From contig JAVMKO010000002.1 of the NCBI GenBank assembly GCA_032164245.1, forward strand, positions 182,596,920 to 182,660,919: DNA of 64,000 nt, given 5' to 3'. The first letter of the stretch is position 1, and each line of letters opens with the position of its first letter. The DNA is from Sternotherus odoratus. Lineage: Eukaryota; Chordata; Testudines; Kinosternidae. This document shows, one piece after another, positions 23,171-34,119 of this stretch. Below the pieces are notes generated by a model. The model searched no databases. It had not been told where the DNA came from and saw nothing but the letters and a program-made list of their open reading frames with translations. The position numbers and the translations under genes are program-made.

Positions 23171-23887
23171 TCTTAGAAGATTTGAGTAATAGATAATAAT
23201 CGGACTTGCTTATTGGTGCTTACCTGAGGTTTCAAAGGCTTTTCAAAACAATCATTAATTACTGGGGCTTAAATCATTTCTGTGAGGAGAGTCTGTGGAA
23301 TGATACTATATAAACTGACAGAGAAAAACTCACCTGGAATATGCTATCAGTAAGAATATGTGAATGGATGAATATTCAGAAGATATTCAGAGTTGGGGTC
23401 CACATTGTTTGGATTAACATGCCCCCAAATCCACGCATACATTCTAGATCTGAATGTCTGCCGTGACCCTTCCTTTCATCCCAGATGAGGCCTTACCACA
23501 GACTTCCTTCCCCCCAACATGTCCCAGAGCAATGGATCTGTTGTCTCAGGCTGTTTGCAGTCTCAGGCACATGACACCACAGGTCTCATTTTCAAGTGGA
23601 ACACTGAAGCCTAGGTTATTGTTATTATTATTGATTGTTATTAAATATATTAAAATTTCTGTTGTAAAGATCATTCAATCAGCACCTTATCCTCCAGCCA
23701 GAGGGATATGTCACCCATAGCCTGCTCTTGACATATGCCTCTAATTTTTGAATAGGGTAGTCAATAAATTTACTACATTCTAGGGATTTCTCCTTTTGAG
23801 TCCTTAGGTGAGCCAGTGTGGTGACTGATATTCCATGTGTCTGATATTCCAGTGTCTGATATTCCATGTAAGTACCTTTAGCACTCA

Positions 23888-23960
23888 GGATGAAATCCTA
23901 GTCCCATTGAAGTCAATGTGAGCTCTGCCATCAACTTCAATAGGGCCAGGGTGTCATCCT
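23888..23960. repeat. Short palindromic repeat with CATTGAAGTCAATG centre
   Basis: The left arm AGGATGAAATCCT and the right arm AGGGTGTCATCCT enclose CCCATTGAAGTCAATGTGAG and CATCAACTTCAATAGGG. This is one of about ten similar elements in the window. Confidence 0.6.
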
Positions 23961-24012
23961 TGTTCCTCATATCCAACCTTTGGATACCAAGTGAAACCCT
24001 TTATACATTCTG

Positions 24013-24534
24013 TGTGGCAGGGTGGGCTTGACCCAGCCTGCCGCCCCTTTAAGAGGGAGAAAGGCCCTCTGCAAACCCCCCCCCCCCCCCGAAGGCTAAT
24101 TAGCCACCTGGCTGGCAGAGCAATCAATTGTATGGGTTGCACCTGGCTGCCAGGAAGCAAGCCCAGTGTGGTGGTGGTGTCTGAGCTATCAAGAGCTGTG
24201 TGAGTTTGTGTATGAGCTATCAAGAGCTGTGTGAGTTTGTGTATGAGCTATCAAGAGCTGTGTTTGTATTATTGTATTAGGGGCTGAACTATATAGAGTT
24301 TGTAGAGCCAGAACCTGTGGAGCTATTTAAGAGCTGGGTATTAATGAGCTGTTTAAGAGCTGGATATTAATGAGTTGTATATTAATGAGCTACTTAGAGC
24401 TGGATGTTAATGAACTGTTTTAACCTGTATATATTGGTGGTGGGGTCCTGCACTGTAAATTAAAGGGCACTGTTGGAGCAAAAAAGGGTTTCCTGCCTGA
24501 GTTCCTGAGGGGGGTGAGAAGGTGATCTGTTACA
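24013..24534 (+). mobile_element. Solo LTR, 522 bp
   Basis: Starts TGTGGCAGGGTGGGC and ends CTGTTACA. The flanks TCTG (24009-24012) and TCTA (24535-24538) could be a 4-bp duplication with one mismatch. An ATTAAA signal lies in GTAAATTAAAGGGCACTG near the 3' end, which fits plus orientation. A C-run (about 24077-24090) and two tandem repeat blocks lie inside. No internal retroviral sequence adjoins it. Confidence 0.7.
24182..24270 (+). repeat. 31-bp tandem repeat inside the LTR, about 2.9 copies
   Basis: TGAGCTATCAAGAGCTGTG starts at 24182, 24213 and 24244, giving an exact 31-bp period. Downstream (about 24319-24420) a more diverged array of TTAAGAGCTGGATATTAATGAG units continues the same GAGCT theme. 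Confidence 0.9.
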
Positions 24535-24956
24535 TCTATTTTAATTAAGGTATTACTTTAACCATTTAACCTTCTTCTCAATAATTTGAATGAAAACCAG
24601 GGCCTGCTGCATGAGGGCAAGTCATGCAGCTAAACAACTGTCATCCTGAGTCCCCAGTCTCTGTTCAGTCAGCAGATACAGGTGAGTAGCTTCAGTTAGT
24701 CTTGCTATGGAGCCAGGGGATCCCTCTTTGTGTTCCATGGCTGTTTGTGTTCCATGGGCATTCCATGGCTGAGCAGAAAGCCCAGTGGAAGTTAAATCAG
24801 TTTGCTCCTTGCCATCGCCAGTCTTCTCACACTCCCTTTCTCTTCTTGTGCACCAGAAGCTGAGTTGGCAGAGAGCAAGGAGGGAATGACAATCCTGCTT
24901 CACTGTACCTCTTCCCACATCACAGAAGGCAGCACGGGATTGAGGCCTATCTCTGT

Positions 24957-25608
24957 TCAAAGGCCTGGTCTATAGTATGTGAGTATGTTGAATTTGGTCG
25001 CGTTATGTCGAATTAAAACTAAATCCATCCACACAACCAACCCCGGTTTGTCAACTTAAAGGGCTCTTAAAATTCATTTCTGTACTCCTCCCCGGCAAGG
25101 GGAGTCATGGCAAAATTCACCTCACTGGTTCAAATTTGGGGTACTGTGGACACAATTCGAGGATATTGGCCTCCGGGAGGTATCCCAGAATGCTCCATTG
25201 TGACGGCTCTGGACAGCACTTTCAACTCAGATGCACTAGCCAAGTACCCAGGAAAAGCCCCAGGAACTTTTGAATTTAATTTCTTGAAGTTCCAGAATCG
25301 CAAAAGAGCTCCAGCATGGACCAAACAGGAGGTAATGGAGCTGATCGCAGTATGGGGAGAAGAATCTATGCAGGCAGAACTCCGTTCAAAAAAATGGAAT
25401 GCCATGGGGAGTGGAGACTGCAGGGACTCTGGGATAGCTACCCACAGTGCACTGCTCTGAGAGTCAATGCTAGTCATGATACTGTGAACGCACTCCACTG
25501 ACTTAATGTGCTTAGTGGAGACACACACAATCGACTGTATAAAATCTCTTCTGAAAAATCAACTTCTATAAATTCGACTTAATTTCATACTGTAGTGTAG
25601 ACATACCC
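24957..25608 (+). mobile_element. Harbinger-type element, internally deleted
   Basis: The left end is GGCCTGGTCTATAGTA and the right end is TGTAGTGTAGACATACC, an inverted pair when allowance is made for decay. GTCGAATTAAAACTAAAT near the left and AAATTCGACTTAATTTC near the right extend the inverted similarity. The interior carries part of a Myb/SANT-like gene. Harbinger elements encode a DDE transposase and a separate Myb-like DNA-binding protein. Here the transposase is absent and the Myb gene is cut by deletion. Boundaries are accurate to a few bases; the target duplication is not clear. Confidence 0.7.
25107..25460 (+). pseudogene. Harbinger Myb/SANT-like DNA-binding protein, truncated
   Basis: The 117-codon frame has KRAPAWTKQEVMELIAVWG followed by EESMQAELRSKKWNAM at about residues 70-103. 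That is helix 1 and helix 2 of the trihelix Myb/SANT-like domain, with the typical tryptophans (AW, VW). Intact family members continue with a third helix and a conserved CRVKIKELR-type segment, which is missing. After WNAM the frame runs straight into the 3' terminal region of the element (RDSGIATHSALL), so an internal deletion joined them. The N-terminal 65 residues have no domain and may not be coding. In the intact element this protein helps transposase find the DNA ends. Confidence 0.7.
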
Positions 25609-26758
25609 AAAGAAAGGAAGAGAGTAAGTAATGCAACTCTGCAGAGCTAATGGTATAGACTACTTGGTGGAGAGAACATAGGCAGCTAGAGTTTGGAGTC
25701 TCACTGAATAGCAATCCACCCCAGAAATAGTCCCATTGACTTGAGAGTATCAGTACATGAGTAAGGGTATGACAATATACCACACAATGAATTACAGAGT
25801 CTTTGTAAACAGATATAAGTAGAAAAAAAGGGTAATTCATCTAAGGAAGAGAAATATATTATTCCACCCTTGGCCATGCATGTTATTAACATAAACATGC
25901 TCATTAGTATGCTAATAGTCTCATAAGCAGAGAGCATTTTTTTCTTTTAAAAAAACGCATGAAGAGTAGAGATGAGTAGCACAGCATGTAGCTGGTATTT
26001 AGATTAACCCACCCTGCCACCTTCAAATAGAAGCACAGTAGATGTTGGAGAGATATATAGATATAGAGAGAGAGATCCAATGAACACATTTAGGAAATAC
26101 CTACCTAAGAGCTGTACAACCGGCCACTGGATGTCAGTATTGTTCTGGTGACATCATGCTTAAAGTATGTTTGACTGGCTGCAAATAAATGACTATTAAA
26201 GACAACACTTGAGAGTCATTATGATCAAATTATAGACACATTATGGTGGGTGCAGCAGAATAGGGGTTGGGGAGAGGGTGTAAAGAGCCCATTGCCTCAA
26301 AAGACTTTTGATTGATTCCAGAAGTGAGGACAGCTTTCCACTAGAGAAATGTTTCTAGACTTTGGTCTTTTCTTTCCATGACTGGTTCCATAAATTCTGA
26401 TCCATTCCTTAATGCTTCCCATTATTATGATTCCAATGGTGTTCAACTCATTCAGTTAATATGCCACTGTTGGTAGAAAGGCACCAGATTTGAAGGGAGG
26501 GGGAGAATCTTGGAACCATTATCTTGCCCAGTTTTATCAGTCCATTTCTATATTAATTATAAGATGCTTATGGTGATTTATAGAAGACAGCTCTGATTAA
26601 CTCTTGAATGTACTCATTTCTTACTTTATGTTGAGTTAGCTGGGGTCAATTCACTCAAGTCTCCTAGTGACTTAATATCCCTTTGGGATGTGATCTCTTT
26701 TTAGGCATTTTGAACTGCTCTCTGAAACTCATTACTTACTGCCATCAGGAATGTTTGT
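25609..26758. other. No gene or recognised repeat
   Basis: AT-rich unique DNA. A short AGAGAGAGA/ATATAGATAT simple repeat lies near 26049-26075. Confidence 0.55.
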
Positions 26759-26762
26759 ACTT

Positions 26763-27456
26763 TGTGGCAAATTACTCCCACGATATTGATGGATCCTGCG
26801 CTTTCTCTTCTTGTGGGGGGGAATTCAGGAAGCCTTTTTCTTGCCTCTGAACAGGGTATTAACTGTCCCACTAGTATCCTGGAGGGGAAAAGGGGAGAGG
26901 GAGGGACCCGGGCCCACCCTCTACTCCGGGTCCCAGCCCAGGGGCCCTGAGGATAGCAGTAAACCACTAGGATTAGCTACTCCTTCCCCTGGGCTACTTC
27001 CCTCTCCTACTCTTCAGCTTGTGTGGGCTTCCTGCCCTCTCTCTGCACAAGCCAGGTGTTCCTTTACTTAGGGTCTGGGTCTTTCTTAGCTCACCGCAGC
27101 ACTTCTCCAAACTCTCTCCGCTCCAACTCCTCCAAACTCTCTCCACTCCAACTTCTCCAAACTGCTCTCTGCTCCAATGCCTCCAAACTATTCTCTGCTC
27201 CAACTTCTCCAAACTGCTCTCTGCTCCAATGCCTCCAAATTGTTCTCTGCTCCAACGCCTCCAAACTCCTTTCAAACACCCACACCTGTCTGCCTGAGGC
27301 AGGGGTTTTTATTAAGGCCTTAATTGACAGCAGGTGCTCCTAATTAACCTGCTGCCTGCTTCCCTAGTCTACAGGGAGCCACGCCCTAATGAACCTGGAG
27401 CTGATATATCTCCCCTCAAGCACTCTGCCACAGCTCCCTGACCTTCCTCTATCACA
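26763..27456 (-). mobile_element. Solo LTR, minus orientation (same family as 38848-39435)
   Basis: Read on the minus strand it starts TGTGATAGAGGAAGGTCAGG (from 27456) and ends TTTGCCACA (at 26763). Flanks ACTT (26759-26762) and ACGT (27457-27460) fit a 4-bp duplication with one change. It is 694 bp, about 106 bp longer than the copy at 38848, largely because its internal 26-bp repeat array has more units. Apart from that the two copies align over their whole length. Open frames on both strands inside it repeat the array and are not genes. Confidence 0.85.
27105..27270 (-). repeat. 25-26 bp tandem repeat inside the LTR, six full units plus partial
   Basis: CTCCAAACT-containing units (for example CTCCAAACTGCTCTCTGC) recur every 25-26 bp from 27105 to about 27270. 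The matching LTR at 38848 has only about three units at 39035-39112. Variable copy number inside one LTR family suggests slippage after or before insertion. Confidence 0.88.
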
Positions 27457-28035
27457 ACGTCTAATCCTTTAAATTTAAATATGGGACATATTTGGTTTTG
27501 GTAGTACCTACCAGATTATTAACTTTGAAGAATCACTTAACTTTCCAATTTAGTCTGCTTCAATGGGCCTTGGATACCTCAGTATGACAGTGTTATAAAA
27601 GTTTAAATTATTTTTGTAAAATCAGGCCACCTGCGATGTTCAGTGAAGACAGGTATTTTTGCAATTATATTAATGACTTTTCTTGAAATTATATGATTCA
27701 CAAATAAAGTGTGCTTTGTCATTACACGACTAGCTTCAAACCTGATATAAGCTAGGGAAATTAATTGACGTTAACAGATCTTGAATCCTTGCCTCTGCTT
27801 GCGATGAATTTTTTTCACAGAGTTTATGCTTCATATTTCAGATGCCACTAAAAAAAATTAAAACTTTGCATCATTTCTATATTTTCCCAATACAGATTTG
27901 GCAAATCATTTTCTGTGATGTTTGCTGGATTACATCTGGTATTTACTTTTCTCAGAAATATGTATTTAAATTCACATATTACAAGTGCATCACAAAAAAG
28001 TAATTATTAATTCATAATAATAATTTGCAAGTACA

Positions 28036-28703
28036 TGTAGTGGGGCGGCTGCCCCATTCCAGGAAAAAGGGGTTAAAACAGCCCTGGAAGAGGGCTAGGA
28101 CAAGGGAAAAGCTGGGCTGATTGGGATGCAGCCTCAGCTGGGGGGGGGGGGGGCACACCCCAAACAGACCTGGCTGGCCCTATAAAGGCCAAGGAAGCCA
28201 AGAGCTGAAGAGAGTCTCCTCTAGTTGTGGAGGAAGACAGGACTGGCTGCTGAGGAGCTTGACAAGGTACCTGGAGTGGAGCAGGGCTGGGAGAAGACCA
28301 GGAAATCCCCGCCCCAGGCTGCTGGCCTAGAAGACAGCCGAAAAGGGGTACTGGGGTTGCAGGGGCAGCCCACAGTAGACAGAAGCAGCAGGCCAAACCC
28401 TCCTTGCATATGATGACTGGCTTATACAGACTGCAGTCGGCCCCAGTGAAAAGGGGCTTGATGGTGACTGGCAGTAGCCCATAAGATGAGGCAAGGTGGG
28501 GATAGGAGGTGGGGGTTTCCTGGGAAGGGGAGACCCAGTGAGACTGTGGGGGTACTGCAGGGGTGCAGCACCCCAGGGAAGAGGACACCGGGGCCAGCAG
28601 CAAGCAGGACATCGGCCTGCAGAGGGTGCTCTGGAGACTGGAAATGCGAATTCCCTGGAAGACCAGCAGGAGGCGCCGCAGGGTGAGTCACCACCCCGCT
28701 ACA
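28036..28703 (+). mobile_element. Solo LTR, 668 bp, with TATA box
   Basis: Starts TGTAGTGGGGCGGC and ends CCCCGCTACA, with short inverted termini. Flanks GTACA (28031-28035) and GCACA (28704-28708) could be a 5-bp duplication with one mismatch. TATAAAGG at 28191-28198 would be the promoter of the LTR in plus orientation. A G-run at about 28140-28153 lies upstream of it. The GC-rich open frames in this block on both strands are compositional. Confidence 0.8.
28191..28198 (+). promoter_or_regulatory. TATA box of the LTR
   Basis: CCCTATAAAGGCC lies 155 bp from the 5' end of the LTR, an expected U3 position. It is probably silent today. Confidence 0.55.
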
Positions 28704-28708
28704 GCACA

Positions 28709-30049
28709 GTATAATGCTTTTCATCCAAAGATAATGAAGTACAGTAAAAACTTGAATTAAGCCTCTCAACATTCAACGTACTGGCCATTGTACAATTTTT
28801 CTAGCAATTTCACTGCAACTCTATTACCTAAACTCAAAAACCTTTAGAAAACAACATGAACAAGTCAACAAATTACACATCCAGGAAGGTGAATAAATCC
28901 ACAGATTACACATTCATGTTAAAGAATGCATCAAGTATAATTTGTAAAGGTCCATACAAAAAGTTGTTTGTAAATTATTACGACACTCTGATTTGGGAAT
29001 TGATCAATCTAACGAACTTAAGCTGCATTATGTTTCATAAAAAAAAAAGTAGACCCTTGAGGCAAAGCCATCAAACGGAAATAGCAACATTAATCAAAAA
29101 ATGGATCGCTGAAATAAGTGAAGCTTTAATAAGGATAAGTGTACTCAAGCAAAAAAATTTGTTAACCCTACATGCTCTGATGAACAAGCAAACAATCATT
29201 TAGATGGTTCTTGTGGAAAGTATCTATTTGAAACAATTGAAAGTATTAACTCCTGTATTGCCAGCACTTTATTTTAATCATATAGTTAACTTAGGTTTCC
29301 AGAGGAAAGAGAAAAGCTCACAGCTATTTTTTTCCTAACGTATAAGGAATAAAGAAATATTTTATTTTTTCTTACTCCCTTAGGGAACATTTATTTTCCT
29401 GTACACCCATATTTAAATTGTTATCAGAAATGTCTTGAATTCAGGTCATGCTATTTGAGCAATCACTAGGGGAAGAGACTGTGGCTGCAGTTTCGTGTAA
29501 ATGAATGCATGCTTGCATAGAAACTGTTCTTGGGATAAAGATAGACAATAGCACAGATTAAGTCCAATGATCATTCATTCATTTTATTCTGCTGACCCCT
29601 TTGTCCAGATGAGTGAGAGGAGTGCTTATCATAACAGTTCAAAACTCCACTGACTTTCTTGCAAACTGGGATTCTTGAACAGCAGATAACACTTCTTGCT
29701 GGCATCTTGTGTCTGAGTTCCATTGTGCCAGAGCTAGACAGACGAGATAAACACATGAAAACCCCCCCTGGAAACATGTCAGATCGGAACATGGTTTACC
29801 TCAGTCCATAGTTCATATTTAGAGTGCTTTTTCCCTCTGATAACTGTTAAATCAGACTTCAATATAAACCCCAAAGGAAAATGTACCGGGGTGGGGGGGA
29901 AGCATTCACTGTCAAAATATTCTTGGATTACATGACTAGAGATAGAAAATCATAGCAGAAAATGGGCAAAAATAATATCATTTCTCATGTAAATAAGCCA
30001 CCTCCCTTCGAGTTCCTCTTGGCCATGGCACCTGCCATTCATTCTTCGG
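28709..30049. other. No gene supported
   Basis: AT-rich DNA. An open frame of 115 codons at 28856-29203 is lysine- and threonine-rich and shows no domain. It probably reflects A-rich composition and a short local duplication (AACAAGTCAACAAATTACACA / AATAAATCCACAGATTACACA-like). Confidence 0.5.
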
Positions 30050-30221
30050 AGCTGGAAGTAGCATCCTGGCTGGGGCTAGAAGCCAGAGGGAGTGGTTCAG
30101 CCAAAGGGAGAATGTCTGGGCAGGGGCTGCTGGGCCCAAGTCACCTAGGAGCCGGACCTGCTGGCACTTTTAGTGGCCCGGTCAGCACCACTAGTTGAAA
30201 GCCGGACATCTGGCAACCCTA
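30050..30221 (-). mobile_element. GC-rich MITE, first copy (partial)
   Basis: Ends at 30221 with GCCGGACATCTGGCAACCCTA, the inverse of the TAGGGTTGCCAG terminus seen in a common turtle MITE. Upstream of it TTTTAGTGGCCCGGTCAGC fits the interior of the same family. The left boundary is approximate. Confidence 0.55.
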
Positions 30222-30541
30222 GGCATGTCCCCATTCTGGTATGTCCAACTGGCTCTGAATGCTGCCCTGTCCTCAGGCACCATCCCCACAGCTCCCACTG
30301 GCCACGGTTCCTGGCCAATGGGAGCTGCAGAGCTAGCACTTAGGGCAGAGGCAGTATGCGAAGTCCCCTGGCTGCCCCTCATCATAGGAGCTGGAGGGGG
30401 GGACATACCATTGCTTCTCAGAGCTGCGGGGAGTCAGAGCAGGCAAGGAGCCTGCCTTAGCCCCGCATTGCTGCTACTGGACTTTTAATGGTCCTTTTTG
30501 ACTGAAAGTTTTGGTCGAAAACTGGACACCTGGCAACCCTA
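30222..30541 (-). mobile_element. GC-rich MITE, second copy, directly adjoining the first
   Basis: Ends at 30541 with GGACACCTGGCAACCCTA. The interior has GGTCGAAAACTGG, GCAAGGAGCCTGCCTTAGCCCCGC and the palindrome GCTCCCACTGGCC...GGCCAATGGGAGC (about 30291-30326). The second copy begins directly where the first ends, in the same orientation. The left terminus is not intact. Confidence 0.65.
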
Positions 30542-32079
30542 CATTAAAGTGGTCCTGTTCACCAAGTTGTTTCAAATAAACCACATCACAAGTTTCAAAA
30601 GATAAGTAATGCTTGAACAGTAGTGCTTGTAATGCAAGTAATGCTTGAACAGACAATCTTAAGGTTTCATTCCTGTACACTACATAGAAAAAAAACAATT
30701 ATTTGCCAGGGTATTTTCCAACATAAAGCAATTGAAAATAATAAAAATAAACAGAAAAATATAATTCGAGCTTGAAAACAATCTTAAATATTTTAAAAAA
30801 CCTGTTCTATTTTGGAATATTTCTAATTTTCCTTTTTAAACATTTCCCACCTCGTCTAAAGCAGAATTCAATTTCCAGGACAAGAGCGATAAAACGTTGG
30901 TGCTGGTAATGGATTTTAATCTGAAATGGAATAAAGAAAAAATGGGAGCACATATTAAAATATGTTAATGTTAGTGTTTGCATAATATCATAATATGTTT
31001 TTAATGTACTTTAGGCAAACTGGAAACAACTAACATTAACAGCTGATAATAAATGCTGTTACTTTGTGCATCCAGATATAATTTACATGCCGCGATCATT
31101 GTGTTTCTTGTCATGCATTGGTAATGAAAATAGCAGTGAAGTAAATTAATCTAGTGCTGTGGAGAGGGAACTGTGGTTCAGTTTATCAGTAGTCCTTAGC
31201 CTAAAAAGAAATACCTCAAACAAGTAGCAACAGCAAAAAGGATGCACAGTTCTACATATACTAGTCTATGCCAAAGAGTTCTCTTAACACATGAAGCGGC
31301 TGTCAATATGTCCTTGGAAAATATATTTCATTAAACATGTCAATAACAAACTCCATCAGCTTAATAGAACAGATGTTAAGGATTCCAAGTGGATTGAATG
31401 ACATTGATAACTTCATTCACAAGTAATAGTCAATATAAAATATGATTTTCTTAATAGAGTAGGGCACAGTATTGATAATTAAATAAACTTAATAATGAAA
31501 CTGTCACAGAACAAGGAGTGCTATGAATCATTCATAGTTACATGCTTGAGGCAAAAAGTGAAAAATGGCTGATTTCTTTTTTTTCACTTTTTTTCTCTGA
31601 CACATTTGGCATCTAAATTAGCTAGTCAAACCATCTGACTATCGACGTCAATTTTGTGACAGGGTTAAAGCATCGTGAGTCATGGGTGATAAAAAATAAA
31701 TGATTTAAATAAGAAGCCAGCATGGCTTTATAATGCTAAGTAAACTGTTAATGACAAACTGTTACAACTTCTACCAAACTTTCCCGCAGCAAAGTTGCAG
31801 TAAATAATACCTCCTGTTAATATTTCACTTTAGGTGCTTCCTCAGATTATTTCCTTTGGGCCAAATCCTGGAGTCTAAAGGCCACAGAGTTCAAAGTCAA
31901 TGAGAATTTTGCCCAAGATCTGAGGCCCAGAACAACTCCCACATCCCTTGATCTGTCCACTGACATTCCATGCATGGGTCTAGCCCATCTACATAGAGGG
32001 GGATGATGGTTGCTGCCACAGTATCAACATTTTTTATAGTATAGAAGTGTCTAGAGAGCTCAGGCAAGATTTCTCTAGT
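30542..32079. other. No gene; AT-rich unique sequence
   Basis: GTAATGCTTGAACAG is repeated at about 30606 and 30640. A stretch at 31010-31160 looks like a possible conserved element. Nothing else is recognised. Confidence 0.5.
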
Positions 32080-32295
32080 GCGGTAGACACTGTGCACAGA
32101 CACAACAGGGATAGTCCTTGTCCTGAATAGCTTTCACTCTAGACAAGAGAGACAATGAGTGAGAAGGGAAACAGAGGCATAAATATGTGAAGTTACTTGG
32201 CCAAGATCACACAGCCAGTCAATGGCAAATTTAAGAAGTGAATCCATCTCCTGACTCCCAATCCAGAGGCCTTTCCACTAGACTAGGCTACACTG
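32080..32295 (-). mobile_element. MIR-like SINE, minus strand
   Basis: On the plus strand the block reads AGACACTGTGCACAGACACA (tail), ACAGAGGCATAAATATGTG, TTGGCCAAGATCACACAGCC, TCTCCTGACTCCCAATCCAG and CCTTTCCACTAGACTAGGC. This is the reverse complement of tRNA head, core and 3' tail of MIR in the right order. It is one of the most complete MIR copies in the window. Confidence 0.85.
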
Positions 32296-33480
32296 CCTGT
32301 CTTCTCCCCATTATGGGATCCTCTGCCAAAGGTCAGGAATGGGTGGGAACTGGTCATACAAGAGTTGAGAAGAAGAGAGAGATGAAGACAGGCATAGGGT
32401 GCACATTGTCTGGTCCTACCAGACTCCGGACCCTGTGTGTGTGTCCAAGCCAACTGGGTCATCATAGAGTCTAATCACTGTTTCTAATTCTGGGGCCTGT
32501 TGAAGATGAAGAGCCAGGATATTTTTTCCTCTGGACAGATTTTCTACTTTTTGGATCACAAAGGTGTCTCCTCCTTCTAGAAACCATTTGGATGATATAT
32601 GTTTTACTATTTTCATTATTTAGTGGATTTCAAAGTGGTTATTGTTAAATTCCTCATGAATACAGTATACTTCAGTTTTTAACACTTTGAGAATTGAGGT
32701 AGGAATCTTCTGTTTCAGTCCATTCCAGTTCTTTTGACCTGCAGTAGATGCACACTGTATTTTCGTCTTTGTTTTTATGATAATGATGATTCTTCATTTC
32801 CATGGCTCAGATTATCTCTTTTAGCTTTTATGGCATTTTTAAAATATATTTTAATGTGTTTCCTTTTTAACATTTTACATCACCGTTTCCATTTGGTTTT
32901 ATTAGTTTTACATTATTTCATATTTTCCCTTCATTATTTCTGTCTTTCTTCATTTAAAGGATTCACACCCTCTCTTATCATATCTTATTATTCTCCATCT
33001 TTATCAAAATGGTGTAGGATTTTACAGAATGTTCCATTAGATAAACTTTTTTTCAATTAAATTAATGGTAGCTTAAGTACACGTGATCGAATGTATAACG
33101 TGGCAAACAGAATAAAGTCCTGGCCAGGAACATATATTCTTAGTGGTTTAAAAGGGTCAATTTCACAAAGTTGAAAAAATGGAGTCAAATCAGCTAAGAG
33201 GAAGAATTTAATCAGAGTAATGTGAATGATGAATGGGAATTGTTTAATAACACTTTATTAAAAGTCCAAAAACCCCAATCCCACAGGATAGGAAGAAGGT
33301 CATATTGGTTAAAAAAAAAAAAAAAGACATGGCTTAGAAGGGAATCCAAGGAAGATATTATATATATATAAAACAAATGGAAGAAGGTGAAGTTGATAGA
33401 AATGAATATAAATCAGAAGTTAGGAACTGTAAAAATTGATAGGGGGAGCAAAGGGACACAAGGAGAACTCTGTAGGCAGC
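32296..33480. other. No gene or recognised repeat
   Basis: T-rich unique DNA. An open frame at 32734-33060 is rich in F, L, S and H because of T-richness and has no domain. A TA dinucleotide run lies near 33359-33369. Confidence 0.55.
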
Positions 33481-34105
33481 TGTGAGGGATCACAGGTTTC
33501 AAACCTGGTCCCGTGGGTTCTCAGTGGTGCCCAGATGGCAACCCCCACCCAACAGCTCTTTGGAACCAGCATGGGAGGAGGCTAACAGAACTCTGACCCA
33601 CTAGAGGCTCTGCCACAAAGTTCCTGATTGGAATAGACATCCAGCCCCACTGATTGGCCCAGATGAATTACTTAAGCCAGAAGGCAGCACAGGAAGTTGA
33701 GCAATTGCTGTACTGGATCCTGTCTCTGGACTGACCCTGGCATTATTCCCTGACTTCATTTTGACCCTTGATATTTGTATCTGACTCACTCTGGCACTGT
33801 TCCTTTACTCTGATTTGACCTTTGGTACTCCTATCTGAATTTGACTTCAGTTTGAGCCCGGCATTGCTCCCTGGTTCCTGATTCAAGCTCAGTCCTTGGC
33901 ACAGCAATCAGACTCTGACTGAAGGCCTGACCTTCATCGTGACTCCAGACACTGATTCTGGCTCAGCCTTTGGTGTAACTCTGACTCCAACTCCAGTCCT
34001 GATCCTTGGCATAATCCTGATTCTAACTCCAGTTCTGATTCTGGTTTTGGTTCCTGGTACCTGACCATGGCTCTGACCCTCAGCCTGACTGCCCATGGCC
34101 CAGTT
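33481..34105 (+). mobile_element. LTR-like block with degenerate tandem repeats
   Basis: Starts TGTGAGGGATCACAGG. It includes GAATTACTTAAGCCAGAAGG and GGAAGTTGAGCAATTGCTG. From about 33720 to 34095 it is made of diverged 24-30 bp units such as CTGACCCTGGCATTATTCC. I recognise this layout from turtle LTR elements. The 3' end and target duplication are not visible because CR1 sequence starts at about 34120. The minus-strand frame across it (33908-34321) shows a repeated RIRTGVRIRI-like pattern that only reflects the DNA repeat. Confidence 0.6.
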
Positions 34106-34119
34106 CATATGGCAGCAAA

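Noticed and set aside
22523..23196. Six overlapping open frames up to 162 codons
   Set aside because: They are the GC-rich hAT MITE read in all frames. The peptides are runs of P, G and R caused by C/G homopolymers.
24182..24270. Regular 31-bp direct repeats that could look like a CRISPR array
   Set aside because: The units are back to back without unique spacers, lie in an LTR, and the genome is vertebrate.
26994..27343. Open frames with repeated KLSPLQLLQT- or EQFGGIGAE-like peptides
   Set aside because: They are translations of the 25-26 bp tandem repeat of the LTR in several frames on both strands.
28073..28772. Minus-strand frame of 179 codons and others across the same block
   Set aside because: They lie in the GC-rich LTR at 28036-28703 and its edge, with low-complexity composition and no domain.
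28856..29203. 115-codon plus-strand frame
   Set aside because: It has no domain or start context. The A-rich composition and a short local duplication explain its length.
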